From: Gammaproteobacteria bacterium
GTDB taxonomy: Bacteria > Pseudomonadota > Gammaproteobacteria > Methylococcales > Methylomonadaceae
Length of the DNA stretch: 39,489 nucleotides
Direction: 5' to 3'
Assembly (NCBI GenBank): GCA_024277935.1
Contig: JAJRUF010000100.1
Location: forward strand, 1-39,489
Shown here: positions 1 to 8,985 of the stretch, in pieces
How the letters are laid out: every line of letters begins with the position of its first letter
Numbering within the stretch: the stretch's first letter is position 1
The notes under the pieces: model-generated
Told to the model about the DNA's origin: nothing
Databases searched by the model: none
Seen by the model: only the letters and a program-made list of their open reading frames with translations
Translations under genes and position numbers: made by a program

Positions 1-1
1 A

Positions 2-421
2 GAAGGCTATGCCTGGTTGACTCAGATTATTCCTGATGAAGATGAAAAAGAGCCTTTACCTCGATTAATTGTGCGTAGACCGCTCAGTTACCCGATTAGT
101 TTACTTTGTGTGTTATTACGTAAAAAAATGGCTGAGGCGGATAGTTCGGGAGCAGAAATGCGCGTGATTGTGTCGCGAGATGAATTGCTTAATACCATGC
201 AAGTGTTTATGCCAGAGAAAAGTAATGAAGCGCAAATTGCCGCATCCATTAATGCTACGATTAATAAAGTGATTGAACTGGGGTTTTTACGCAAGTTAAA
301 AAATGATAATGAAAACCTGGAAATTCAGCGCATTATTATTGCTTTAGTGGATGCTGACTGGACAGCAGATTTTAACCAAAAATTAGAAACCTATAAAGAA
401 CATGCAAAATCAACAGATTGA
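2..421 (+). CDS. jetB: Wadjet subunit JetB (DUF4194), 5' partial
   Basis: This is the kleisin-associated small subunit (MksE/JetB type) of the Wadjet SMC complex, which recognises and cleaves circular plasmids. The reading frame is open to the window edge (codons from base 2 read EGYAWLTQ), so the gene starts outside and the TTG at 17 is not a real start. The region LPRLIVRRPLSYPISLL followed by a run of Leu/Arg is typical of DUF4194 proteins. The C-terminal part (LGFLRKLKND..) looks like the winged-helix end of the family. It overlaps jetC by 20 bp, which implies translational coupling. jetA (MksF/kleisin) would lie just upstream and cannot be seen. The assignment rests on family resemblance plus the JetC and JetD neighbours. 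Confidence 0.85.
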   Translation, partial: EGYAWLTQIIPDEDEKEPLPRLIVRRPLSYPISLLCVLLRKKMAEADSSGAEMRVIVSRDELLNTMQVFMPEKSNEAQIAASINATINKVIELGFLRKLKNDNENLEIQRIIIALVDADWTADFNQKLETYKEHAKSTD

Positions 422-3400
422 AATGGAATTTATCAGCGATGATCAGCTAGTTGGCTTTAGGTTACAGCGCTTTGAGTTATTAAACTGGGGAACTTTTGAT
501 AAGCATATCTGGAAAATATTACCTGAGGGTGAAAATGCCTTACTCACAGGGGATATTGGTTCAGGTAAATCCACAGTGGTGGACGCGCTAACCACCTTAT
601 TAGTCCCCAGCCAAAAAATCACTTATAACAAAGCCGCAGGTGCAGAAGGCAAAGAGCGAAATTTAAATTCTTATGTGCGCGGTCATTATAAAAGTGAAAA
701 AGATGCTGAAAATTTATCGGCTAAACAAGTCGCTTTAAGGGATAACAATAACTATAGTGTTTTATTGGGGTATTTTTACAACCCAGGGTATGACACGCAT
801 GTCACCATTGCTCAAGTGTTCTGGTGTAAAGAAGACCAAAATCAACCCGCTAGATTTTATTGTTTAAGCACTGAGCCATTAAGTATTGCCGAACATTTTT
901 CTCAGTTTGGACATGATATTCTGGATTTAAAAAAACGTTTAAAGCGTAGAAATCATCTACAGTTATTTGATTCTTTTAAAGACTACTCAGCCGAATTTCG
1001 TCGCCGATTAGGCATACAAAGTGAACAAGCTTTAGAGTTATTATACCAAACCGTTTCTATGAAAGCGGTGGGTAATCTAACTGAATTTGTGCGTACGCAC
1101 ATGCTGGAAGCTCCTCCAGTACAAGAACGAATTAGTTCTATTTGTCGGGAATTTGATAATCTAAACCGTGCGCATGAAGCAGTATTAAAGGCTAAGGATC
1201 AGTTAAGTTTATTAAAGCCTATGTTAGCGGACTATGCCACTTATCAGAGCAATGAGAAGCAGCATAATGAGAAAATACGTTGCCGTGAAGCACTGGATGC
1301 TTTTTTTGCCGAACATAAAACTGAGTTACTTAGCCTACGGATTGAAAAGCGGGAGGCTGAATTAGAAAAACAGCAAAAACGTTTAGCGCGTCAAAATACT
1401 GAATTAAATGAATCGCGTATTAATCAACATCAGATAAAACAAAGTATTGAAGATAATGGTGGCAGGCGACTTGATGAGATTAGCCTTGAGGTCAGTCGTT
1501 TAGAAACACTTCAACAGTCAAAAAAACAACAAGCAGTACGCTATCAGAGTTTTTGTGAACAACTTGATTTAGGCCTAGCAACGGATAGTGATAGTTTTCA
1601 TGATAACCGCTTGCAAGCAGAACATAGACAGCAGCTTATTGAAACTAAACAATTAGAGCTTGATAAACAAAAAATTGATACCACGATTAGTATTAATGAG
1701 CATAAAAAACAGCAACAGCAATTACAAGAGGAAGTCAGCTCATTAAAAAAACGGCAAAGTAATATTCCGTTAAATAATTTACGTATTCGCCAGCAAATGG
1801 CAGAAACTATTGGAGTACCGGCAGAAGAGTTACCGTTTATTGGTGAGTTATTAAAAGTAGATGAAACAGAGCAAATCTGGGAAGGTGCGATTGAACGAGT
1901 GATGCATAACTTTGGTTTGAGTTTATTAGTCTCTGAACAGCAATATGAAAAAGTTGCCCATTATGTTGAGCAAACGTATTTAAAAGGGCGGTTGGTTTAT
2001 TTTAGAGTTGATACACGACAAATAGAACGTTTTGAAACCCCAGTTACTAACTCCTTATTTCATAAAATACGGATTAAAAATGACAGTGTGTTTTATGATT
2101 GGCTGGTTAAAGAAATTGCCAAACGTTTTGATTATTATTGTGCGGACTCTTTAGCCGATTTTAGACATCAGCCAAAAGCTATTACGCCACAAGGACAAAT
2201 TAAAAGCGGTGCATCTCGGCATGAGAAAGATGACCGTCATGCGATTAATGATCGTTCACGATTTATTTTGGGGTGGGATAATAAAGCTAAAATTGCCGCT
2301 TTACAGCAAACCTTGCAAACGGTTCAAAATGAAGGTTTAGCGTATGTTACTCAATTAGCTGAGTTGGATAAACAATTTAAACAGCTTACCAGTCAACGGG
2401 ATAAAGCCCGTGATTTACTCAATATTGAACAATTTGAAAATATAGACTGGAAAACAGTGAGTTTAAAGGTGGATAAACTGTTGGATGAAAAAAAGCAGAT
2501 TGAGCAGCAGTCTGATATTTTAAAACACCTACAGCAACAACTAGAGCAAAGTATGGCTCAACTGATTGTGCTGGAAGAAAAAATCAGCGAGTTAACAAAA
2601 GACGGAGGTAAATTAGAAGCGCAAATAGAGGGTGATAAACAGCAGCTACAAGCCAATGAATTGATGGTCAGTCAAATTGATAGTCAGGAGCGAGAGTTTA
2701 GCTTTCCCAAATTAAAGTTGATGCAACCTAAAGCCTTGCCTGAGGTTACATTAAGCATTGCCAATGCCAGTGATCATTGTAGTGTGATGCGTAAATGGAT
2801 ACAAAACCAATTAAATGCGGAAGCACAAAAAATACAGCGTTTAAATGATAAAGTTTTATCGCAAATGTTAGCGTATAAAACTAAATATACGCTGGAAAGT
2901 CGTGACCTGGATGTATCGCTCGCTTCTGCCTTTGAATTTGCTGAAATGTTAGAGAAGCTGGAGCAAGAAGATTTACCGCGACACGAAAAACGCTTTCATC
3001 AAATGCTTAAAGAAGGCACGATTCAGAAAATCGCCATGTTTCAGGCTAATCTGGATAAAGAACGTCAGGAAATAGAAGAGAAGTTAGAAAAAATAAACCT
3101 ATCCCTTAATGCGATTGATTACAATACGGGGACTTATATTACCTTAGTCTCCGAGCGGAGTAAGGATTTTGATATTAGAGCTTTTCAGCAAGATCTACGT
3201 GCTTGCTTGTCGGATACCTTAGGTGGTGAAGATGACTTATATGATGAAAGTAAATTTTATCAAGTTAAAAAACTAATTGACCGTTTTAGTGGCAGAGAAG
3301 GGCTAACAGAAGTGGATAAAAAATGGACGCGTAAAGTGACTGATGTTAGAAACTGGTTCTTATTTTCCGCCTCGGAACGCTGGCGCGAAGATAATCAGGA

Positions 3401-3782
3401 AAAAGAATATTATTCAGATTCAGCAGGCAAGTCTGGGGGGCAAAAAGAAAAATTGGCTTACACTATTTTAGCTTCCGCCTTAGCGTATCAATTTGGTTTG
3501 GAATGGGGGGAAAGTCGCTCAAAAAGTTTTCGCTTTGTGATGATTGATGAAGCGTTTGGGCGCGGTTCTGATGATTCGGCACGTTATGGTCTGAAATTAT
3601 TTAGTAAGCTAAATTTACAATTATTAATTGTTACGCCATTGCAAAAAATTCATGTGATTGAAAACTATGTGAAAAGTGTTAATTTAGTGCATAACGAAGG
3701 CGGTAAAAACTCTATGATACGCAATTTGACGATTGAAGCGTATCATAAGGAAAAGTTGACGAGTTTAAGTAAAGATATTTAA
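402..3782 (+). CDS. jetC: Wadjet SMC-like ATPase JetC (MukB/MksB type)
   Basis: This is the SMC-like motor of Wadjet: an ATPase that extrudes DNA loops and lets the complex sense small circular DNA. At 1126 residues it has the usual length. Walker A (GDIGSGKST, residues 50-58) is near the N-terminus. A long Glu/Gln/Lys-rich coiled coil (about 285-470 and 680-970) flanks a hinge-like globular middle (about 480-650). The C-terminal head carries the signature KSGGQKEKLAY and Walker B FVMIDEAF. The ATG at 402 overlaps jetB; an in-frame ATG at 423, one base after the jetB stop, is an alternative, and neither has a strong ribosome site. Domain order and both ATPase halves are intact, so the protein looks functional. 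Confidence 0.93.
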   Translation: MQNQQIEMEFISDDQLVGFRLQRFELLNWGTFDKHIWKILPEGENALLTGDIGSGKSTVVDALTTLLVPSQKITYNKAAGAEGKERNLNSYVRGHYKSEKDAENLSAKQVALRDNNNYSVLLGYFYNPGYDTHVTIAQVFWCKEDQNQPARFYCLSTEPLSIAEHFSQFGHDILDLKKRLKRRNHLQLFDSFKDYSAEFRRRLGIQSEQALELLYQTVSMKAVGNLTEFVRTHMLEAPPVQERISSICREFDNLNRAHEAVLKAKDQLSLLKPMLADYATYQSNEKQHNEKIRCREALDAFFAEHKTELLSLRIEKREAELEKQQKRLARQNTELNESRINQHQIKQSIEDNGGRRLDEISLEVSRLETLQQSKKQQAVRYQSFCEQLDLGLATDSDSFHDNRLQAEHRQQLIETKQLELDKQKIDTTISINEHKKQQQQLQEEVSSLKKRQSNIPLNNLRIRQQMAETIGVPAEELPFIGELLKVDETEQIWEGAIERVMHNFGLSLLVSEQQYEKVAHYVEQTYLKGRLVYFRVDTRQIERFETPVTNSLFHKIRIKNDSVFYDWLVKEIAKRFDYYCADSLADFRHQPKAITPQGQIKSGASRHEKDDRHAINDRSRFILGWDNKAKIAALQQTLQTVQNEGLAYVTQLAELDKQFKQLTSQRDKARDLLNIEQFENIDWKTVSLKVDKLLDEKKQIEQQSDILKHLQQQLEQSMAQLIVLEEKISELTKDGGKLEAQIEGDKQQLQANELMVSQIDSQEREFSFPKLKLMQPKALPEVTLSIANASDHCSVMRKWIQNQLNAEAQKIQRLNDKVLSQMLAYKTKYTLESRDLDVSLASAFEFAEMLEKLEQEDLPRHEKRFHQMLKEGTIQKIAMFQANLDKERQEIEEKLEKINLSLNAIDYNTGTYITLVSERSKDFDIRAFQQDLRACLSDTLGGEDDLYDESKFYQVKKLIDRFSGREGLTEVDKKWTRKVTDVRNWFLFSASERWREDNQEKEYYSDSAGKSGGQKEKLAYTILASALAYQFGLEWGESRSKSFRFVMIDEAFGRGSDDSARYGLKLFSKLNLQLLIVTPLQKIHVIENYVKSVNLVHNEGGKNSMIRNLTIEAYHKEKLTSLSKDI

Positions 3783-3835
3783 GTTAAAAATAGTCAGTGT
3801 TGAAAATACCTAAGGCTAAATAAAGATATTAATTT

Positions 3836-3961
3836 ATGCCAGAAATATGTCGTTTTTATGGGATTATTATTAGAATGTATCTTATTGATCGAGAACATCC
3901 ACTTCAACATATTGATGCGCTTCCTTTCGTCAGCTCATCCTACCTTTTTTCCTTTATTTAA
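3836..3961 (+). pseudogene. Truncated DUF4160 gene start
   Basis: An ATG at 3836 opens a 41-codon frame whose first part (MPEICRFYGIIIRMY, then a His/Pro-containing HPLQHIDA) resembles the N-terminus of DUF4160 proteins, small proteins often paired with a DUF2442 partner and suspected to be toxin-antitoxin related. The likeness stops exactly where a GTAGGATG-type repeat begins at 3914; after that the frame only reads through the repeat and ends. The remaining half of the domain is absent, so this is a remnant. It sits in the jetC-jetD gap, which is unusual because jet genes normally abut. Confidence 0.6.
3914..3943 (-). repeat. GTAGGATG-type small palindromic repeat
   Basis: Read on the minus strand it begins GTAGGATGAGCTGACG and ends GGAAGCGCATC, the same pattern as the copies at 8840 and 11436-11511. 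It directly follows the DUF4160 remnant. Just downstream (about 3967-3991) there is a second short repeat-like stretch, GACGGTCTCCGTGGGAATGC, resembling another dispersed palindrome type; I see no gene in it. Confidence 0.6.
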
Positions 3962-4032
3962 TAGCAGTGACGGTCTCCGTGGGAATGCATATTTGAAGCC
4001 CCTTAAAATTGTAAAGAAATAATTTAACCCCT

Positions 4033-5214
4033 TTGAAACAATTCATAACACCAAAATCCCTAAAACAGCGTTGCTTAAAACAATGGCAACGAGGTGATTT
4101 TCACAGGGCATTTATACAACAAACAGAACTATTCCCTTTAGAAATCCCCTTAAAGAATATTTCGGCTAAATACTTATTAGCTCATTTTAAAGAAGTACAG
4201 GATGCTATTTATAGTTTGCGTCAGGACAGTAAAAAACACGGCTATTCAATTATCGACAAAGTGATTGCTCACCGTCAACTAGGCGAACAAAAAATTCCGG
4301 CGACGATTGTTTTTAATACAGAAACTATTTTCTTAAACTACCTATCTAAGTCAGCAGAGTTAAACCAGTTTAAAACACTGACACAGCAAACACTGGAACA
4401 AGAGGATTTATTAAAAGACTGGCTTGTTCAATTTCCTTTTAAGATGATGAAATATGCTGAGAACTGGCACCACCTACTTAATATTTGCAGTTATTTTAAG
4501 CACCATCCTCGACCTGCTTGCTATATTCGACAATTAGATATTACAGGTGTGGATAGTAAGTTTATTGAAAAGCATAAAGGTATTTTAACGGAGTTACTTT
4601 CTCAAGTTTTAACACTAACAGACTATAATAATGAAATAGTAGGGCTAAGTAACCATGGTTTTGAGCGTCGTTATGGTTTACGGTATGACCCACCTTTAAT
4701 TCGCTTACGCATTTTAGATAGTTGTCTTGCACTCTATGGTTTAACAGATTTAACTCTGACTGTTGATGAATTTACACAATTAAATATTGCGGTAAAAACA
4801 GTTTTTATTGCAGAAAATAAAATTAATGGCCTAGCTTTTCCAGACTACCCTAATGCGATTGTTATTTTTGGTTTAGGGTATGCGGTTAACTTATTAGCCG
4901 GTGCTCAGTGTTTAGTCAATAAGGATTTATACTACTGGGGCGATATAGATACCCATGGCTTTGCTATTCTATCTCGTTTACGACATTATTATCCGCAGGT
5001 AAAATCCATGTTAATGGACCAACAAACCTTAGATAAATTTATTGATTTGACTGTTTATGAAGAGATAGAAAAATCAGAGCAGAAAGCCCTTAGTTATTTA
5101 ACTTCTGAAGAAAACAGCCTGTATCAGAAACTGCAAAATAACTTGCTTAGACTGGAGCAGGAGCGGATTAGTTTTGTTTATTTGCAGGCTATGCTAAAAA
5201 GTAGCCTGCAATAA
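4033..5214 (+). CDS. jetD: Wadjet nuclease subunit JetD (DUF3322/DUF2220, Toprim)
   Basis: JetD is the topoisomerase-VI-like nuclease that cuts the DNA captured by JetABC. The N-terminal DUF3322 part (about 1-190) is followed by a DUF2220 Toprim fold. The expected acidic residues are visible: Glu261 in FIAENK and the Asp pair in WGDIDTHG (304 and 306). The length, 393 residues, is normal. The start is taken as TTG 4033 because an in-frame stop lies at 4012-4014 and no ATG or GTG intervenes before the conserved N-terminal region; the ribosome site is weak. Unusually, 250 bp separate it from jetC, so it may be expressed less tightly with the rest. The catalytic residues argue that it is intact. 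Confidence 0.88.
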   Translation: MKQFITPKSLKQRCLKQWQRGDFHRAFIQQTELFPLEIPLKNISAKYLLAHFKEVQDAIYSLRQDSKKHGYSIIDKVIAHRQLGEQKIPATIVFNTETIFLNYLSKSAELNQFKTLTQQTLEQEDLLKDWLVQFPFKMMKYAENWHHLLNICSYFKHHPRPACYIRQLDITGVDSKFIEKHKGILTELLSQVLTLTDYNNEIVGLSNHGFERRYGLRYDPPLIRLRILDSCLALYGLTDLTLTVDEFTQLNIAVKTVFIAENKINGLAFPDYPNAIVIFGLGYAVNLLAGAQCLVNKDLYYWGDIDTHGFAILSRLRHYYPQVKSMLMDQQTLDKFIDLTVYEEIEKSEQKALSYLTSEENSLYQKLQNNLLRLEQERISFVYLQAMLKSSLQ

Positions 5215-5234
5215 ATCCAAGCTTGCCTTTGTTG

Positions 5235-5969
5235 TTAAATAAGGTCTTTAATTATTGTATGTTTATCTAATAACTGTTGCCTAAAACTTTCAATTAATGC
5301 TTCCTTATTTCTTTCTTTTCTTGGAATAGACACTTCGACTTCACTAACAACCGTCATGGGGGAGGCTGAAAGAAAGACTAAACGGTCAGCTAGGGCGATA
5401 GCTTCTCTAAGGTTATGGGTAACAAATAAAATAGTATGTGGGCGTATTTGCCATAAGTTAATGAGTAAACTTCTGACTTGGCGAGCTGTTGGCGTATCTA
5501 ATGAAACAAAAGGCTCATCCATAAGTAGAATATCTGGATTAGTAGCAAAAGCCCTAATAATAGCTATTCGGCGACTCATGCCGAGTGATAAATGTTCAGG
5601 GTATTTATGTTGAATATGCGTAAGTTGCATGGTTTCAAGCAAGGTATCAATAATATCTGGCTGAGGCTTGTCTAATGCCAGTTCAATATTTTCTCTGACC
5701 GTACGCCAAGGGAGTAGGCGTGGGTTTTGAAAGATATAGGCAATACTTGGTTTAATATGATTTTGGCCGGAACTTATTTCACCTTCATATTGAGTATCCA
5801 GATTGGCCATAATATTGAGTAATGTGGTTTTTCCACATCCTGATGGGCCAACTAAACAAATAAATTGATTTTCTGGTAAAGTTAATTTTAAATCTGCAAT
5901 GGCGGTATGCTGTTGAGAATCTGCAGTCGTATAGGTTTTACTTTTAATATCTATATAAATATCGCTCAT
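5235..5969 (-). CDS. ABC transporter ATP-binding protein (NitT/TauT type)
   Basis: This is the cytoplasmic ATPase of an importer of the nitrate/sulfonate/taurine type (SsuB/TauB-like). Walker A (GPSGCGKTT), Q-loop (YIFQNPRLLPW), a slightly altered signature (LSLGMSRR), Walker B (ILLMDEPF) and the switch His (FVTHN) all occur in order. The ATG at 5969 is chosen over the GTG at 5978 because it forms an ATGA overlap with the permease stop and has GGTGG just upstream. It is the last gene of a binding protein-permease-ATPase operon and converges on jetD. The substrate cannot be told from the ATPase. Confidence 0.88.
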   Translation of the reverse strand: MSDIYIDIKSKTYTTADSQQHTAIADLKLTLPENQFICLVGPSGCGKTTLLNIMANLDTQYEGEISSGQNHIKPSIAYIFQNPRLLPWRTVRENIELALDKPQPDIIDTLLETMQLTHIQHKYPEHLSLGMSRRIAIIRAFATNPDILLMDEPFVSLDTPTARQVRSLLINLWQIRPHTILFVTHNLREAIALADRLVFLSASPMTVVSEVEVSIPRKERNKEALIESFRQQLLDKHTIIKDLI

Positions 5970-6712
5970 CGTTTCCACCGCAACGCTTTTTTATCCAAGG
6001 GTTTTAATATCAAAAGCTCAATAGATTGGATAACGGCAATAAAGGCTATAGTATAGGCTAAAATGCTAGCAACATCGAAAAGTTGAAAAAACAAATTAAT
6101 TTGGTAACCCATGCCATCACTACGCCCTAACAGTTCTACCACTAAAATAATTTTCCAGATTAAAGCTAATCCTGAGCGAGTGGCTGCCATTACAAAAGGG
6201 TGTAACTGGGGCCAAATAACATGTAAAAATGTTTTTTTTCTGCCAAACTTATAACAGTAAGCCATTTCTAATAAATCTTTATCCAGTGCTTTAGTCCCTT
6301 CTCTAATGGTGACAATAACATTAGGTAATTTATTAATAACAACGGCTAAAATAGCTGAAAACTCAGTTAAACCAAACCAGACATAGCATAAGATAATCGT
6401 CACTAAGGCGGGGATATTTAAAAAAATTACCAGCCAGTTATCAAAAAAAGCATCTATTTTTTTATTGATACCTAATAGGATACCTATTGCACAGCCTAAA
6501 AACATGGAGATAGAAAAGCTGATAATTAAACGTAATAAGGTAATACCTAAATGGTGAGGAAGTTGTCCTGATTTAATTTCTTGTCCAAGTACCTGTATAA
6601 CGATTGCAGGTGTTGGCAAGGTATTATCATTAATATAAACAGCTAATCCTTGCCATATTGCAATAAGCAATAAAAAAGATAGAATAGAGATAGTTTTGTT
6701 TGCTAAAAGCAT
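5966..6712 (-). CDS. ABC transporter permease (NitT/TauT type)
   Basis: This is the inner-membrane permease, with about six hydrophobic segments (first at residues 8-25) typical of the SsuC/TauC family. The EAA-like coupling loop that contacts the ATPase is near residues 135-170 (IREGTKALDKDLLEMAYCYK, with the conserved Gly a little downstream). The start is ATG 6712; a GTG at 6718 is a less likely alternative. It lies 12 bp after the binding-protein gene and overlaps the ATPase gene by 4 bp, so the three are certainly one operon. Confidence 0.87.
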   Translation of the reverse strand: MLLANKTISILSFLLLIAIWQGLAVYINDNTLPTPAIVIQVLGQEIKSGQLPHHLGITLLRLIISFSISMFLGCAIGILLGINKKIDAFFDNWLVIFLNIPALVTIILCYVWFGLTEFSAILAVVINKLPNVIVTIREGTKALDKDLLEMAYCYKFGRKKTFLHVIWPQLHPFVMAATRSGLALIWKIILVVELLGRSDGMGYQINLFFQLFDVASILAYTIAFIAVIQSIELLILKPLDKKALRWKR

Positions 6713-6724
6713 TGTCACTTTGAT

Positions 6725-7693
6725 TTATTTAATATTCCAGAAAGTACCTGGCTGTATGGTTTCAGCATTGCCGGTTAATTTGTTATTACTGAGCTTGCGT
6801 AATAGCAGATATATTTTTGCAGCGGCTTGTTGCTCAGCTTCACCCCATTGTTTAATTCGACCGGCACAATAGCGTTCACGCAGTTTATTTTGAGTAGTAA
6901 TATCTTTAGCTTTGGTGAGAGGAATGATTTTTTGCCACACTTTATTTGATTCACATAACTGATTTTTGGCTTGTTGAGTGGCCGTTAAAAACTGCTTAAT
7001 CATTTTAGGGTTTTTAACTCCCCAAGTACGATTAAAGACATAGCCTAAGGTGGGGACATCCGCTTGTATTCCTAATTGGTGCAAAATATCTTTACCATTA
7101 AGTAACTGTCTATAGCCTTTGGCTTCTAATCTGGCAGCAAAGTGCCAATAATTAATAATAGCGTCAACACGATGATGGGCTAATTGTTGATTTAATAAAG
7201 GAGGTGCAGCAAATACTTTTTCTACAGAGGTATTTAAGTCTAACTGATTCTGTTGCAGAGCTAAGGATTGTAGTAATAACCAGTTTTTATCTAATTCTCC
7301 TCCGGCAATACCTAATTTTTTATCCGCTAAATCAGCAACTGATTTAATATTTGAATTCTCAGGGACTATTAATGCACCTGAGGTTGTGGAATAGGGATAA
7401 AAGGTAAAATCTGAACCTGAAGAGCGCATTCGAGAAACCCATATCCAGTCAGACACTATCATATCAACAGTACCTGATTGTAAGGCAATTTTTCCTGCCT
7501 GGGGGTTGGCTAAAGGGTGTATTTTTAGTTGGAAGTCTGCATGCGTTAATAACTTTTGGTTTTGTAGCGTAGATAATTCCCAATTAACCGTACCAAATGC
7601 CAAAACTGCAATACGAAGTGTAGGTTTTTCAGCAGAAAAGCTTGGGAATGAAAATAATAAGGCAAAGCTAAGCAGAATAAGTCTAAATTTCAT
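6725..7693 (-). CDS. ABC transporter periplasmic substrate-binding protein (NitT/TauT type)
   Basis: The protein begins with a clear Sec signal peptide (residues 1-21, cleaved after FPSFSA), then a TauA/SsuA-like binding fold (LRIAVLAFGTVNWEL; SGTVDMIVSDWIW; GIAGGELDKNW; VDAIINYWHFAARL). The WELS and YWHF segments may line the ligand pocket. This class takes up small organic or sulfur compounds, thiamine precursors and similar ligands; nothing here fixes the ligand. It is the first gene of the importer operon, divergent from moaA across a 122-bp promoter region. A molybdate role suggested by the neighbour is unlikely because ModA-type proteins are a different class. Confidence 0.85.
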   Translation of the reverse strand: MKFRLILLSFALLFSFPSFSAEKPTLRIAVLAFGTVNWELSTLQNQKLLTHADFQLKIHPLANPQAGKIALQSGTVDMIVSDWIWVSRMRSSGSDFTFYPYSTTSGALIVPENSNIKSVADLADKKLGIAGGELDKNWLLLQSLALQQNQLDLNTSVEKVFAAPPLLNQQLAHHRVDAIINYWHFAARLEAKGYRQLLNGKDILHQLGIQADVPTLGYVFNRTWGVKNPKMIKQFLTATQQAKNQLCESNKVWQKIIPLTKAKDITTQNKLRERYCAGRIKQWGEAEQQAAAKIYLLLRKLSNNKLTGNAETIQPGTFWNIK

Positions 7694-7815
7694 TTGAGAT
7701 ATTTGGTTAGAAGAGGGCTAAATTTCTCTATTTTAGCTTTACCTACGACCAGATGCGAGAATGATTGTTCAATTAATGGTAAAATCAAGCAAATAGTTTA
7801 GTTTTAGTCGTATAT

Positions 7816-8823
7816 ATGAGTATATCCCCAGTAAGCCCTGTTTTAGTTGACCGTTTTGGTAGAACGGTAGACTATCTAAGAATATCTATCACCGATCGTT
7901 GTGATTTTCGGTGCGTGTATTGCATGTCAGAAGAAATGACTTTTTTACCGCGCGCGCAGATTTTAACACTAGAAGAAATTAATTATATTGCTCAAGCTTT
8001 TGCCGAGTTAGGGGTCACTAAAATTCGAATAACAGGTGGGGAACCTCTTGTTCGTCGTGGTGTATTAGCGTTATTGGAAACACTTGGAAAAATTGATTCC
8101 CTTAATGAGTTGGTTCTTTCAAGCAATGGCTCAAAATTGGAAGAAATGGCCGAGGCTATAAAACAAGCTGGGGTTAAAAGAATTAATATTAGTCTGGATA
8201 CATTAGATGCCGCTAAATTTAGGGAAATTACTCGGACGGGTGATTTGAAACAGGTCTTGAGAGGTATTTTTGCCGCAAAAAAAGCGGGTTTTAAACGTTT
8301 AAAAATTAATTCAGTTATTTTAAAAAATCGTAATCATTTAGAAGTAATTGATCTAGTACAATTTGCGATTAATAGTGGAATTGATATTAGTTTTATTGAA
8401 GAAATGCCTTTAGGCCTTATAAATAGTCATGATCGTGTAGAAGTTTATTATTCAAGTGATTCGATTAAAGCTGATTTGGAGCAGGTGTTTAAATTACAGG
8501 CAGTAGCCGATAATACTGGCGGCCCTTCTGTGTATTTTAAGGTGATAGGAACTGACACTAGAGTGGGATTTATCTCTCCTCATAGTGCTAATTTTTGTAG
8601 CACCTGTAATAGAGTTAGATTAACTGTGGAAGGGCGGCTATTGCTCTGTTTGGGCAATGAGCATTCAGTTGATTTGAAAAAAGTGATTAGAGCTAACCCT
8701 AGTAATATGGATAAACTTAAACAAACGATTATTGAGGCAATGAAAATTAAGCCTGAACAACATGAGTTTGACTTAACAGAACAGCCTATTATTTTAAGGC
8801 ATATGAGTGCAACCGGTGGGTAG
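7816..8823 (+). CDS. moaA: GTP 3',8-cyclase MoaA
   Basis: This radical SAM enzyme makes 3',8-cH2GTP from GTP, the first step of molybdenum cofactor synthesis (with MoaC). The N-terminal cluster Cys are at 29, 33 and 36 (CDFRCVYC). The second cluster that binds GTP uses Cys261, Cys264 and Cys278 (FCSTCNRVRL..CLG). The SAM-binding GGEP (74-77) and the essential C-terminal Gly-Gly (334-335) are present. The length of 335 is normal. No other moa gene is adjacent, so the rest of the pathway must lie elsewhere. Confidence 0.96.
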   Translation: MSISPVSPVLVDRFGRTVDYLRISITDRCDFRCVYCMSEEMTFLPRAQILTLEEINYIAQAFAELGVTKIRITGGEPLVRRGVLALLETLGKIDSLNELVLSSNGSKLEEMAEAIKQAGVKRINISLDTLDAAKFREITRTGDLKQVLRGIFAAKKAGFKRLKINSVILKNRNHLEVIDLVQFAINSGIDISFIEEMPLGLINSHDRVEVYYSSDSIKADLEQVFKLQAVADNTGGPSVYFKVIGTDTRVGFISPHSANFCSTCNRVRLTVEGRLLLCLGNEHSVDLKKVIRANPSNMDKLKQTIIEAMKIKPEQHEFDLTEQPIILRHMSATGG

Positions 8824-8839
8824 CATTAAATTACGTTGA

Positions 8840-8872
8840 TGTAGGATGCGCTGAGGAAGGAAGCGCATCACG
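8840..8872 (+). repeat. GTAGGATG-type palindromic repeat after moaA
   Basis: It contains GATGCGCT, a 9-base loop and AGCGCATC, a perfect 8-bp stem. It belongs to the same family as 3914-3943 and 11436-11511. Placed 16 bp after the moaA stop, its hairpin could help end moaA transcripts. A second small hairpin (GGGCA..TGCCC, 8880-8898) follows. The rest up to 8985 is non-coding apart from a well-spaced AAGGAG in front of a 3-codon frame at 8912, probably debris. Confidence 0.65.
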
Positions 8873-8985
8873 TTTGTAATGGGCACAATTTTTTGCCCTA
8901 GAAGGAGAGTTATGAACAGATGATATAAATTGACGAATGGGACTTAGGAACAAAAAAATTTCACTACATTGTTAGATAATAGAAG

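Noticed and set aside
3836-3961. A real 41-residue gene
   Set aside because: The conserved part stops at a dispersed repeat and the rest of the frame is the repeat itself.
5182-5211. Perfect 10-bp hairpin at the 3' end of jetD as a terminator
   Set aside because: It lies inside the coding sequence up to the stop codon and no T-run follows, so it is only a weak candidate.
6725-7693. Molybdate-binding protein, because moaA is the neighbour
   Set aside because: The sequence is of the NitT/TauT class, not ModA, and the genes are divergent with a separate promoter region.
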